The notes under the pieces were generated by a model. That model was not told where the DNA came from. It did not search any database and saw nothing but the letters and a program-made list of their open reading frames with translations. Of a DNA stretch of 64,000 nt, positions 23,759 to 36,556 are shown one piece after another. Source of the stretch: Pyrrhoderma lamaoense (taxonomy: Eukaryota > Basidiomycota > Agaricomycetes > Hymenochaetales > Hymenochaetaceae); contig NBAZ01000007.1 of NCBI GenBank assembly GCA_002794735.1, positions 558,001 to 622,000 on the forward strand, in the 5' to 3' direction. The first letter of the stretch is position 1; the number at the start of each line of letters is the position of its first letter. The translations under genes and the position numbers were made by a program.

Positions 23759-24772
23759 TTCTACTGGTAGTGTCAAGTGTAAATTACAAAGCCCTGTTTC
23801 AGTATTTATTGTTATTGACATGCCAATATATTTGATGAAAATCACCCATCTCATGTCACGGTTAGGGGGTGGGATGGGAATAACGATAGCTAGGGAAATG
23901 GTGGGTTGGATTGAGGGAGATCATGACAAATATAAGAGTATCTGCTACAGTCATGCAGATCGCACCAATCCTAACTCCCTTCCCCTCTTAAGTGTCATTC
24001 GGTCCAAACAAAACGATCCATAGAATTACTGATAATGGACTTACTACGTTAGTCGTTGAGGATGAAATCTGATTTTTGCACTAGGGAACAGCTTCAGGAA
24101 GAGAATCACCCCCTTAAATATCCTAAATATTCTATAATGACGTTAATATCCCATAATCATGCTTGATGGAGCCTAATTGTGGCGCAAATCAGGGCTTTCT
24201 ATGTGGATAGTTTTTCTCTGATGCTGGCGTGTCACCATTGTTAATCAGTTTGTAACTGACATAAGTAGGTAGAAGCGTAGATATTGGTATACGATAAGAA
24301 ACATTAAGGTACTCGTAGATTTTATACAGGATATTATCAATGACCTGGATCGATACTTATTCTTGGAGATTATTCATACAACATATTTCTAGATGTTATG
24401 TTTATACAACGGCTTATTAATATACTACATGAGTGGTCGTTGACAACCTAGCGATGAAAAATTTTGTTATCCAAGTCCGAAGGCATATTCTCGTTATAAT
24501 AGATTTCAATATACTTGTTCTTACCCCCATGGGCCCATAATCAACTGTTTTCTTACTAGCATTGACTTATTTTCGGGATGTGCCGCCAGTATGACAAACG
24601 GTTCCTTGCTTTGTGAGCATGAGCATCATATGACGGTGGGGTTTAATTCAGGTTAACAAATGGAACATATTGCTCTAAATATAACTGAATTCGAATCTCA
24701 CAGATATAAAGAGGCTTCCAACGGACGAAGTAGTCCTATCATTCAACTAAAAAACCCTAAAGCAGTAGTACT
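23759..24772. other. Gene-free spacer upstream of aldo-keto reductase
   Basis: About 1 kb without a supportable gene. It must contain the promoter of the aldo-keto reductase. The ORF at 23820-24023 has no recognisable features. Confidence 0.4.
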
Positions 24773-26506
24773 ATGGCACCCGAACAGAAAAGCAAGCTTA
24801 ACATTGTTATGGTGCGTCCAAGCTTCATCGTGATAAATTGGGAGGGACTTGATTAAAGAAGAAATGATTTAAGGGAGCAATGACCTTTGGGGAGGCTGGG
24901 AAGGAAGGAGCCCGGGTTCATGACTTGAAAGATGTCGAGAAAATCCTTGATGCCTTCCAAGCTCATGGTCATACTGAGGTTCGAACTTATTATGAACAAA
25001 TTTCTTCTCAGAGATGAGCTTGAACTTTTATTGACCGATTTAGGTGGATACAGCTCGGTCGTATTGTGGTGGTACCAGTGAAGAATATCTTGGTAAGATA
25101 AATTGGCAAGAACGAGGAATCAAGATGGAAACTAAGCTTTATCCCACTATCGTATGCACCCTTCTGCTATTATCTATACCGAACACCAGCTAATGGTCTC
25201 CTAAGTCCAGGGACAGGCTGAGGCAAGGATCCGAACCAGGTATCTCACATAGTCCAGAAGTATACTTTCTACTATTGCGTATCTTCATAAGCATAAACTC
25301 AAGATTCCTTGAAGGACTTACGGAAATATCTCCAAATCCAACTTAAGGCGCTAAACACGGAGTAAGCGTGGCACCAGAGATGGCAACTAAAAGTGATGGC
25401 TAATACGCTAACAATACAGCAAACTTGAAATGTGGTATCTACATGGACCAGATAGGACAACACCTTATGATGTGACAATGAAAGCTATAAACGATCTCTA
25501 TAATGAAGGGTATTAGCCTTGCCTTGGGTCCATATACGACTCAACTAATTGTAGTGATTTCTTCAGATACTTCAAGCGATTTGGAATCAGTAACTATATG
25601 TCGTAAGTTATGCGGATGGAGGAGGAGTTATAGTGGGGGATCTTACTAATTGTCATATTCATAGATGGGAGGTGGCTGAGATTGTAACGTTATGCCGAGA
25701 GAGGGGATATATACAACCGACTGCATATCAAGGCTTGTATAATGCTATTCATAGGTAACCGAGTCCAGACCTTTCGAATTTAAATGTTGGCTTCTACTCA
25801 TAGCAAATAACTCAGGGGTGTTGAGCCGGAACTACTTCCTTGCTTAAGAAAGTTCGGCATAAGTTTCTATGAGTTCAATCCACGTAAGTCCTTCTCCTGT
25901 GGTTAAATTAGAAAAGCTGACAATTAGTAATTAGTCGGAGGAGGTTTCTTCACTGGGCGTTACTCTCGTATGGACGAGAGTGTCGAGCCAGGCAGTCGTT
26001 TTGACCCCGAACGATCCCAAGGAAAGGTATGTCTACCCAAACTCACTATATTGTACCATTTGCACTTGTTAGCTAATGTGTGTTTAATGTAGAACTATAA
26101 AAGGAGGTAAATGGTAACAACAATATAAAAAAAAGTATCTTTTATCCACACGTCTGTTACAATCTCAGATACTGGAACGATCATCACTTTAAAGCGTTGG
26201 AAATCATCCGTGAAGCAAGTGAAAAGGCTAACTTGACTATGTCTGAGGTAGCTTTGCGCTGGGTCTCCCACCATAGCCTTTTAAAGCGGGAATACGGTGA
26301 TTCTATCCTAATTGGAGCATCAAGCCTAGAGCATATCGAACAAAATCTCATCGATTTGGAGAAAGGACCCCTTCGTAAGTTCCGCATCTATGACATGAAT
26401 AGTAAATCTAAAATTTATACTTTTCCTTATAGCGGATGATGTAGTTAAGGCTCTGGATGATGCATGGCTACTTGTCAAACCGCATGCAGTCCCATATTTC
26501 CATTGA
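24773..26506 (+). CDS. Aldo-keto reductase, AKR7 (aflatoxin aldehyde reductase-like)
   Basis: This is an NADPH-dependent reductase of the aldo-keto reductase superfamily, closest in motifs to AKR7 enzymes that reduce dialdehydes and related carbonyls. The start ATG 24773 gives a short lead into a first beta strand ending GAMTFGEAG. The catalytic tetrad is visible: Asp in VDTARSY, Tyr in that same motif (SYCGG), Lys in METKLYP and His in MWYLHGPDR. Further blocks are FKRFGISNY, PTAYQGLYNAIHR, FYEFNPLGGGFFTGRY, the AKR7-type YWNDHHFKAL, and the cofactor-binding ILIGASSLEHIEQNL. More than ten short introns interrupt the gene, and one exon is only 14 nt (26093-26106), needed to restore QGK-NYKRR-YWND. 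The end is HAVPYFH with TGA at 26504. The sequence appears intact, though it sits beside a relic-rich island. Confidence 0.9.
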
Positions 26507-27637
26507 TGTGATAAGCTGTAGAGCTTTCACTACGGTCATCATTTCGTAGCAACTAATATGAGATCAAATGAATAAGAGTAATTGTTATGTTTTGTTTTGT
26601 TTAGGACGATGATATTGAGGATAGTCAATCACTTATACAAAAAGTATTTTCATGGTCATCTCTGCATAGCTTTCTTCCGCTAAAGGTGAGATGAGTCAAT
26701 GGCGTCGAGAACAAAAAAGGGAGGTTGACCCTACATAGAAACTCCATTTCATGAGTTCGGAAGTGTTTCATGTCATTTGTCACATTTATGATCTTGGTGG
26801 CGGCTTTATATAATTTGCCTAATATGGTATGCTCCAAACGATGTTTTAGGACAACCCGAATTACAAATTTTGACCATATACCCAAGCAATGGTTTATTAC
26901 TTGGGTCATTGATAACATGTTAGGCATTATACCTAATTTCTGGGATCTGTGTATCTCATTGTTAATCCCGATGGTTGATAATCATGTTTGGATCCTGCGT
27001 GACTAAGACACACCGCAGATATTATGATCCCCATTCAGCTGTGCAGTTATAAAACATGTTCTTATACGAATTTTACACATTTTCCCTTAACATGTCTCAA
27101 CCCCGAGGCCTTGCCCATTGTCAGCTTACTTCAACGATATGATTCATCAGATGTTCTATTGATATGGATTCATACCACATCTCGGGCACGCAAAAATAAA
27201 ATAATAAATGACACATCGCAGAATTCTGCGCTCGAACTTGATACCATTATACGATATGTATGAAGTACTGTAACATGAGAAATGGAAGTAGAGAAAGAGG
27301 AACTGACCAAATGAAAGTATGTGCAAGTGAATAAGGAGCGAGTACTAAATGAGTAGTGTTAGAGAGAGAAGATTGAGAAAAAAACTTAAAACAATATGCA
27401 ACCCGGAATGCTGATTACTAAACGAAAGAAAGCATTATCTAAACGGAGAAGACAGCAAAGCGCAAGGTATATAACTGGAAGTGTGTATTTATTAATCAAG
27501 TCCGAGCAATGAAAAGGATAGAGATAGAGTAAAACAGAAAGAAATGATTGCAATGATATGTAGCATTGATGCGTAGAAAGGATGCCAGATAGGAAGATAG
27601 AAAATGATGAAAACAAACTATACTGTAATCAATCCAA
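26507..27637. other. Gene-free convergent spacer
   Basis: About 1.1 kb lies between the 3' ends of the aldo-keto reductase and the Pumilio gene. Several 70-100-codon frames exist (26625-26927 minus, 26770-27006 plus, 27024-27263 plus, 27386-27616 minus). They have no domains, no splice logic and random composition. Confidence 0.4.
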
Positions 27638-30590
27638 TTATGAAGTATGAGGAGGTTCACCCTCAGAACGGAAACCTTCGGGTTTGGCGGAATCAGTCAC
27701 AGGCTGGTTTGAAGCCTTCTCAAGAAGACGCTCAACTGTATGAAGAATGTCAGTGAACTTTCTATAGCATAAGGGGGGGGGGGTCGAAACGCACTGGAAA
27801 TAAGATGTTTACTGTAAGCACTTGAATAACGACGCATCGTTACGAGTTGCGGCCGAATTTTCGAGATGAGAACATCTTTTTGTTCCCCTTCGACAACCGT
27901 CAATGCCCGCTGTAGAACATAGTCTGAAATCCAAATCAGTTGTTATGTTCGTATCTGTTACCCTAATATCTACGCACTGGCATACTGGTCCTTCATCATA
28001 GTCACTATAGGGCTGACACCATCAGCCTTCGGTGTCATAATTTCTTCGATAAGTAAACGCCGGTTTTCAGAGTCAGCTGTTACTAAAGCTTTCTCGCAAA
28101 CATTCGAGGCAAACTTATGCTTCGCCATCTGAAGCATTTGTCCACGAAGCTTAGCAATAATGAGGCTTCGGTCTTGTGCAGGACCATTTTCCAGGACGAA
28201 CTGGACAACATAGTTCTGTACCGGAGGAAAATATCAGCTAAGAGAGTTTTAAAGTACACCCAATAAAACGATACTTACACCAAACTGATCTTGCATTAAA
28301 TTGATAGTATATTTGTGTAGCTCGTCGAGGAGGGGTCGTGTTTGTTCTTCTTTCAAGTGCTCAAAGCAGCGCTGTAACACACGACAGCCGTAAGGATGAG
28401 TCGAGAGTTCATATACATTTCCTCGGAAAGCCTGGACAAAGCCAAGACGCTCTGGAGCCACACGTTCGATGAGCTTTTGGATAACCTTTAGGAGGTCGAG
28501 TTGCGATCAGAAAGCTTGCATGATTGGAGTATCTTGTCCCGGACTTACGTGGTTTCCATTAGCATCCTTGACACACTTGAGAACGTGACTATCCAACTCC
28601 TTCACGAATGCAGCTTGCTGGTCGGGAAGGATATACTCAACAGCCTGCAAATAACCGATCAGAAACCAGACTTAATTTGACTCCATGATGATTGTTTCTA
28701 CTACCTTTTGCACCACACGGCAGCCATACATTTGAAGCGAAAGGGTCAGGATGTGACCCTCCATTGTTCCTGCCAATACAGATTTTTGAATCTGGGTCCC
28801 ATGTTCAAAAAGTTTTTGAACAACCTAAAAAGAAGATATTAGCCTCGTGGCTTAGAAAGCTTATGTACAAACAATACACACATAATTGCCGAAAACGTCC
28901 TGAATTAACTGGAGGGCTGCATTTGGAACAATCTCATCAAACACGATTTGTTTCTCATCACTAGTCGCAGTCTCTAATTTCTGTTGAATGAATCGAGATC
29001 CATGCTGATCTCCACTAAATTCAACAATATATCCGAATATGTCCTAAAAATTATACCATCAAAATCCACAAGGAACAAAACTTGACATAACGTAAAATTA
29101 CCTTAAGCTCCCATTTGCGAGACTTGTTCGCGCGGAATTCATCCAAAAGAGGACTCCTAAGGGTAACACCTGAAGAGTCGCCACTCTCAAGCTTACGTCC
29201 ATGATTAAGTGTCTGCTGGAACAGCGTTAGTGCCTGGTTATTACCAGGAGTTCCAAACATAACAGCGCCAGGCATCATGATAGGCACTTGGCCAGCATAT
29301 TCGGCAGACCCGCCAAATGGTTGTCCATGGGAGATGGCGTCGAGTGACGTACCGAAGCATAAAGCTGGTGACTAAGTTGCTGCTGTTGTTGTATAGCATA
29401 CTGTAAAAGAAGATTAGAAGCTGCTCTCCTTCCTAAGATCTAGAACAGAAGCTCACCTGGAGTTCGCGCTTCTTATCAGTTAATGAAGCCGGGGCATTTG
29501 AGAAATCGCCGTAGACTGCATTGGTGAGTGTGGCGCTGCCGCTGCATAGTGCAACATAGGCTGAGCTTGATAGAAAAACTGTGATGCAGGAGGACGAGCT
29601 GAACCGCCGAAATCGTAGTACATGCCAGCTTGACGCATATCTGCATGAACTGGGTGCACAGCTGATGTTGTCATGCCATATACATTTGCATTTTGTGGTG
29701 TGGCATTAGCCGGTGCAGGCGAGCCATAGATAGTGGCATCCGAATTACTACTGTATCCATAAGTGTAGTCGACGCCAGAAGGCCCTGCGTAGTAAGCACT
29801 ATAATCCCCTTGTGGAGTATAGCCACCGAAGGATGCACGAGCCTGATGTGGCTGCATCATCTGTGGGCCGCGAATAGGAGCAGCGGTCTGAGGCTGAGGC
29901 ATGTTACTAGATGGTCTGTAAGATCCTTGATTGCTGTATTCATCTCCAACAGATATTCCACGAAGGCCCATGGTTAAATCATCTACAGATGTTGACTCAA
30001 AGTTTGAGCTACCATTGGTTTGACTTCCATATTGAACATTTGAGCTGAATCCAACCGCCGTCGGTGAAGGAACACTGCCATAGCGAGGAGTAGATTTCAC
30101 ACCAGGCGACTGTCCGTCCTGACTCACGATATCAGAAATGCTATCGTAATTTGTTATTTCGTGTCAACTTACAATACGGGCGCTAAGACCGGATGAATTT
30201 CTATTTCTTGAACCAGGATTCATAGGTGACTGAGGATCCTTCAGAGTTGACATCTGAGTTTATTTTTATCCAACGAGAAAAAGTATATTTACACTCACTA
30301 ATTGGGAGTAATCTTTCTTTTGAGGGGACTCCGTGAGATCAGTAGTTTGTGGTAGTTCCCAAGAGCCGCTTGAGGGGCGAGAAGACGCCCAGGTATCTCT
30401 CTGGGTTGAAGAGACGTCTGCAACGCTGGCGTTTGATGAACCAGAAGGCTGTCTCTGTGCCCCGGGGCCCCACATCTAGTTAGGAAAAAAAAGTTAGCTG
30501 TCAGCGGGATAAATAATATATGAATGTGGCAATACGTACCTGCCAGTTGGAGTTTAAGGTCTTGAGACCAACATTTGAGTTCATCCCCAT
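27638..30590 (-). CDS. PUF3: Pumilio-family RNA-binding protein (PUF3-like)
   Basis: This post-transcriptional regulator binds UGUA-type elements in mRNA 3'UTRs; yeast Puf3 controls mitochondrial protein mRNAs. The start ATG 30590 is followed by a 5' exon ending NSNWQ. A long low-complexity Ser/Gly/Gln/Tyr-rich N-terminal part (30475-29290) follows. The C-terminal Pumilio domain has eight repeats whose core five-residue RNA-contact stretches read SRFIQ, NYVVQ, CRVVQ, NHVIQ, CRVLQ, NYVVQ, SNVCE and NYVLQ in order. This is the canonical Pumilio/Puf3 code. One departure is repeat 7, with Cys where Val is usual in the stacking position's neighbour. The last exon encodes [11 protein letters not shown] and an acidic/Pro tail with TAA at 27638. 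The preceding intron contains an 11-C run just after its donor. Intact as far as can be read. Confidence 0.92.
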
Positions 30591-32439
30591 ATCGAATTAA
30601 GAATTCTGCTCACTGAATGAGCAGGGAGTTGACTAGAGACTAGAGAGAAAGATATGAGCGCGGTTTAGCAAAAACGCAGTTTTATGCGACCACGTTGTAA
30701 ACACCCACGAGTATTGTATAATGACCCACAATTGGCGAGCCTGGAGGCAAGTGACTATTGGGAGTAAAGTACGCGTCCGGAAGCTTCGGGTGGGACTACG
30801 GCTGAAAATGTCATTAGCTAGAAGCAAAAGCAATGAACGAAACGTAAAGCGCACTAAAACTAGGCGGGGCTGGACAATTAAAAGTCCGATTTGAATAAGA
30901 AGGATAAAAGGTAAGAAAAGGCTCTATAACGATAGTAAATAAGCACGGTAGCCAGATTGTTAATGAACTGTTGCCTCAGGCTCACAAACAAAAGATTATA
31001 CTGTGATTAAACAAGATTGTTGACTATTAGTAGGAGAAGGATTGCGCACGCCGGGTGAAGGCGTGTATGAAGAGGATGCTTGGCTGCGCGTCGGTGGAAA
31101 CGGGAGCAAAAAAGTGTGCGAGTTAGAGCACAGATTGACCAAGAAAGGTACGGAAGACACGCACCACAGGCTGAACCGGATTGTGGTGTGGGAGAGTGAC
31201 CGACTACGCACTGGCTTAAAACACAGCGGTTCGGTGGGGGGGAAAGAGAGGGAAGGGAGAGAAGGGGGGAATGGTCGACTGAAAAGAGAGAGACGGTGAC
31301 CGCGAACGAACAACGTGTTTCTTCCGATCGACTGGAGCAACGGCAAACGAGAAGGGAAGAACGCTTAGGGAGCAAAAAAAATTAGGGCGTAAATGGAATC
31401 ATCGAAAAAATCTCGTTGGAACTAAATTGAGAACGGATATGATAAAACTTGAAACTCGTAAAACTTCTTTACAGAAAATTCTTGGCCACACCGCCCGTTT
31501 CTGCCCTAGGATAGGTTAAGTCATCATCAATATTAAGGTGCCGTAAGACGGATTAATTCGTGCAGATGATTGCATTCAACCCACCCCAGAAGCTGTGAGC
31601 TTACTCTCCGTTCAGCAAACACTGATATCATCCAGAGTTGATGTGACTGTAACCATCATTGCAGCTGGAACTAGGAAAGCCATGAAGCCACCCGACAATG
31701 CGTTCTGAGCGCCACGGGGATACCACAAAGGTAAAACGCAAATCCAGAAGAAGTCGAAGGCCGCCAAGCGCCGTTAAGAAGAAGGCCGGCTCACTGTGGG
31801 AACTAAACACTACTTATGTGAAAATGAGTGAAGAACAGTGGCCCATCACACAAAAACTAGGTCCCTTCGCATGCCACCCGTTGGCACATAAAGTCCCTTC
31901 TTATTTCTCATTCCAAAGCAGAGAAAGATAAGGTTAGCATATCCTCTTCACTGAAGCACCATAGTACACTCCTGCCTCAGTAAACAATGAAGACGGGTGT
32001 TCGATGTTGGGTAAAGCTTAGCTTTATAGTCGAATACGTGTATTTGAGGGAGAGATGTAGATCCTGATCGAAAAAGAACATCCATCAGAGTCTTATATAA
32101 TACAAATCATCATCACAGGCACTCTAATTAGGTCCGGCCTGACAAGGCCGAGACCGACACAGCACCACGTTCGGACCAAGCCACCAAAATAGACTTTTGT
32201 TAAGTGTTCTTCCCTGATGAGGCTGTATACTCATAATAAAGCCTAATTACATGTACTATTTGTACTTATACATAGGCCTGCTCAGGGCCGCTTGGAATCA
32301 TCATGTATGAGGCGTAAATTTGTGTATGGATGTAAGGCGTATGCAGAAATTAGTGGATCGTAGCAAAGCTCAAGGCCTTGTGAAAAGGGTATAAAGTTTC
32401 TAGTCAGATACAGGCTAATAAGACACCACTATGAGACAA
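30591..32439. other. Long spacer upstream of PUF3
   Basis: About 1.85 kb between the PUF3 start and the kinesin-1 stop. A strongly purine-rich tract (31225-31300, so pyrimidine-rich in the PUF3 sense) probably belongs to the PUF3 promoter or leader. Two overlapping minus-strand frames of 116 and 122 codons (30996-31375) read Ser/Pro/Leu/Phe-rich chains from this pyrimidine tract and are not credible proteins. I see nothing else. Confidence 0.4.
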
Positions 32440-35400
32440 CTATCGTCCCGTCGCACCCGATGAGAAGAACCACGAAGCTCTCTTTCCTGACGCCCTGTGA
32501 ACATCAAAAGGAGTTATGTGTCAGGACTAAACCTCGGAAGCAAATTTTCACTAAGCAAGTGGCGTTATACATACCCGGCGTCTTCGTTCTGTACCCGTGC
32601 TAAAGGATTCACACTCCCTGAGAATGCTCCCGATGAACCGGATGTCGTTGACACTGACGGAGCTGCACCACCACCGCCCCTTAGTGGCTTCGCAATCCGG
32701 CCAAAGTTGATCGGAGAAGAGTTTGCTGCTTTTTGAGCTTTTGATTCATTTAGTTGAATGAACATTATTAGCTTTTTCCGAATACAATGGTTGCAAACAT
32801 ACCTCGCGCTTGATCGAGTCTTTCTTTCACAGACTGCAACTGTTCTTCAAACTTCTGGTTCTGGACAGCAAGCCTCCTGTCTGCATCTTGCAATAGTGCC
32901 TCCAAATTTTGAATGCGTTCATTTCGTGCTAGGAGTTTGCGCTCTGCAATTCCTGCCTCTTTCTTTAAAGCGGAGTTCTGATCAACGAGCTGCAGGCCAG
33001 AAGGAATCAATGCATTATCTATGTATGAAATAGGAACAAAGCATACCTGCTTTTGTACTAATGTCAGTTGCTCCAAATTCCGCTCCAAGAACGCCATCTT
33101 CTTTTGTTGGGCTTTGCTGTTGCTATTTCTAATCACATTATTGTATTGCTCCTTGATTTCATCCAATTGTATTTCAAGCTCTACAACCTAATTTGCCCAA
33201 ATTAAGCTAGTCAGTCATTGTGATCCACAAATTAGTTAAAAATACTGACTTTCTCACAGCGATTTTGGAGATCTCGCATCAATGACTTCTTGACGCCGTC
33301 AAATTCAGCAAGTTGGACATTGATGGCCTTTCGAGTCCTTTCCAGATCAGCAGCGCTTTCTGCTAAGTTCTTACCGCCCTCTATTCCGGCGGAGGTGACA
33401 GCGAATGCTCGCTAGAAAGGTCACAATTGAACGAAGGAGTAAGAAAGGCATCCTTAGCTTATGCATACCTTCAGCTCTTCGTTAACGCCCTTCAATCCAT
33501 CAATTGTTGAATTAAGGGTTCTAATGTCAGCTTGACGCATTTCAAGTTGCTGTTTGAGATCTGACACTTCGCTAAGATGTGCTTCACGTTTAGCTGCATA
33601 CTGAGCTTCAAGTTTGTTCTATAGGAATTAATTGGTTAATTAATATCATGAATCGAGGGTTTCATCTACCTTAAGCTCGGCCATGGACTCTGCAACATCG
33701 ACATTACTTGTCTCTTCATCGTTGATAGTTCTTTCAAGAAGCTCCTCGTACTCCGCCTCAAGAGACGCGAGTCGACTTTCGACTTCATCGCGTCTACGTG
33801 TAATCATTTCATTCTCTTCTTGGCTTTGACGAAGACGTTCTACTGTTTCTCGAACTAAGGTCTGACCCTCCGATAATTGCCGACGGATGACATTGATATC
33901 TTCTGTTGTCAAGGTAGAAATACTTGACTCTGAATCGATTGTATCCAGTTTTGAAAGAAGGGCACGGAGGCTTTCGTCCTTCTCTGAGAAAGTACCCTGC
34001 TATATATAGACAAGTTAAGTCGATACATCCATAGATAAAAATAGTAATTTACCGTATCAAATTTGGCCATCATTAGAGCCATCTTCTCCTGTTTCTTCTT
34101 TTCTTTATCCTCAAGTGACGGGTCCTTCTGATTCGATTTGAGGTCTGCAATCGCTTGGCGCAGTTCTTCAAGTTCTCGGGTGGCATCTTGATTTTGTTCC
34201 TTAAGGATATCAACAGTTATGGCTCCTTCTTTGTTGTCATAGTCCAACCGTTCAATTTGCAAGCGAAGATCGTTAAGTTGGGTCGACATAGACTTATTTT
34301 CCTAGTAGATGCATGCATGAGTATATCACATACTTTGCAACAAATATGTTCAAAAACTCACGGCTGAGAGTGTCCGCTCCTGTTCTTTAAGGAAGGCAAG
34401 TTCCTCACGAGTCTCCTTAAGTACTTTCTCTGAGGCAACCAATGCACTCTCTTTTTCGGCAAGTTGATCACTGAGTTCGTTCTCTCTTCTCAAGAAATCT
34501 TCTCTCTCATCCTTGTCGAGACCAACGACGGTTGGTGTCTGAGGTCTGCTATCTATTTCACCACGCAAATTCTCAATCACTGGGTTGATTGGAGTGATGC
34601 TTCTCGTTGATGAAGGTGTAGAAGCAGGTGCACTCTTCTTAGGTTGTGTTGGTGCACTGGCTTTCTCCGGAGTTGCCCATTCCGATTGGTCAACGGCACC
34701 ACCATTGCGCCAAACTGAAAGTTCTGCCTCCAAAGCAGCAATATAATTTTGGTATGTTGTGTTTGCTGCTTGAGCTTGTTTTAAGCGCGCCTTTAATTCT
34801 GCGGGAGAAAGTTCAGCATTGATACGGGCAGTGTTCTTGATCGATTTTGCTCTGATACCAAAGCGAAGTGTACCCAAGGTCTCAGCCTCGTTATATGCGC
34901 ATGGAGAACAATTGATAATAAGGGTTGTTCGAGAGTTACCACCAAGAGACTCCTGAAGGATTCGAGTAAGCTTTGAGTCACGATATGGGATGTGCGTCGA
35001 CTAAAATCGGTGTCAGTGTTGTGGTAGTCCTACTAATATTCATACGAATACCTTTCCGTCTGTCAGGGCATTGATAACCATTCCCAGGGCGGATAACGAT
35101 TTATTGATTTTTTTGGCTTCTTCAAGAGTCTGACCAGAGGCACCAGTTTTACCAACTTTTTCTGATCCAGCTAAGTCGACCAGATAAAGGTTACCTGTTT
35201 TCTGTGAACCTGTATCTGTATTTCTTTGATTGATAGTAATCAAGAAGATCGAGTGAGATCTCGAACTTTCAGCATTCATATCTATAGACAATTAGTAATC
35301 AAATCTAAAATTATAACTGTAAACCTTACTTGTAGCTGAGACGATACGAGCTTGACCTCCCTGACGCATGATCTCATAAACTTCCGGTGCACTGCCGACA

Positions 35401-36236
35401 TAGTAATCTGAGAGGTTCTTGACGTAAACCCCTTTATTTTTCTCCTCGTGGACTTGTAAATTGTCGTTTTGAGCTAACGCAATAACTTAGCTTTGTTTGA
35501 ATGTCAGGACTACCGAGTCAGAGCTTACGTGCCAGCAGATCTCGAATCCGTTCAAGATAGATTTCCATGTAAGACACTTTCACCAGGTACTCTAAATGTG
35601 GATCCGACTCTACAATAGAAGTAAAAATCTGTTCCGTAATTCGAGGGATGATACCCTTTAAATTGTCATTGTCAATATCAGCTCCCTACAAAGACGTCAG
35701 TATCAACTTTCACAGATCGAAGGGAGCTATATACCATCATCGTAAAGGTCTTACCGCTTCCAGTCTGTCCGTATGCAAAAACTGTTCCATTATACCCATC
35801 CATGACATCTGCAAAGAGGGGCTCAGCATGAATCCTGTTCTTGGTGTTCAAAGTATATATGCCTCACCTGCAACAATACTTTATGATTTGGCGTGATATG
35901 ATTAATCCATACAGCAGAAATTCGTATATTGAGGAGCAGAGCTTACTCTTTCACACCATATTCAAATATCTCAACTTGCTGTGTGCCCATAGGAAAGACG
36001 CGATCGAAGGTGAATCCATCGCGTTCAGGACCTGTCTGCGACGTTTGGGACTTTAATTTAACAGTGCGAAGATTATCATCAAACGAGACGACGATATCTC
36101 CACCCTCTCTCTGCTCGACAGAATTTGGTGGTCGGAACCTTCATAGAAATTTGTATCCTTTAAGACGCGTTCTGCTAATGTGGTAGAACACATACCGACA
36201 GACGACTTTGATATTCGTAGAGGCTGTGGAAGCCAT
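32440..36236 (-). CDS. Conventional kinesin heavy chain (kinesin-1)
   Basis: This plus-end-directed microtubule motor carries vesicles and, in hyphae, supports polar growth. From ATG 36236 ([14 protein letters not shown]) the motor domain is read across many small exons: the [12 protein letters not shown]-loop (about 35750-35800), [15 protein letters not shown], switch I in [11 protein letters not shown], switch II in [14 protein letters not shown] and [15 protein letters not shown]. The neck follows with [25 protein letters not shown] long coiled-coil stalk covers about 34700-32770. The tail has the regulatory [13 protein letters not shown] block. An intron at 32574-32495 (80 nt, GTATGT...ACAG) leads to a last exon ending [15 protein letters not shown] with TAG at 32440. 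Reading through that intron would give only YV-stop. Kinesin-5 lies upstream in the same orientation, 320 bp away. Confidence 0.93.
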
Positions 36237-36556
36237 AGCTCAAGGCTCGGGTATTTGTGAGTACACAAATTACACGGGCACAGGGTCTAGATGTGTGTGT
36301 CGTTTCTCTATCACGACCTTGTGGATAAAGTGTGTAAGTAGCTATGGTATGTTCGGCTCTAATGAGCACCCTCGGGTCGCGTTGCATCTTTGTATGAATC
36401 AGGTAATTTCTTAGATAAGCATATTAAATTATATTGAACACATAACACTATAAAAAACAGAGGTAAAAATGTAAAAGCAAGGTGCAGCGATACATGCTAG
36501 ACATAGTACATCCAATGACAATGGCAATAAAACAGTAATAATGATACAATATACAA
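36237..36556. promoter_or_regulatory. Spacer between kinesin-5 stop and kinesin-1 start
   Basis: This 320-bp co-directional spacer holds the 3' end of kinesin-5 and the promoter of kinesin-1. It has no ORF of interest and no distinctive motif. Confidence 0.35.

Noticed and set aside
24773..26506. Aldo-keto reductase as part of a secondary-metabolite cluster
   Set aside because: No synthase, P450, transporter or regulator gene lies beside it. Its neighbours are relics and housekeeping genes.
26625..27616. Several 70-100-codon ORFs between the aldo-keto reductase and PUF3
   Set aside because: Both-strand overlaps, random composition and no domain. Typical chance frames in AT-rich spacer DNA.
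30996..31375. Two overlapping minus-strand ORFs (116 and 122 codons) upstream of PUF3
   Set aside because: Both read the same pyrimidine tract in different frames and give low-complexity Ser/Pro/Leu chains. More likely promoter or leader sequence.
32640..32700. Pro-rich plus-strand ORF
   Set aside because: Antisense of the Gly-rich tail of kinesin-1.
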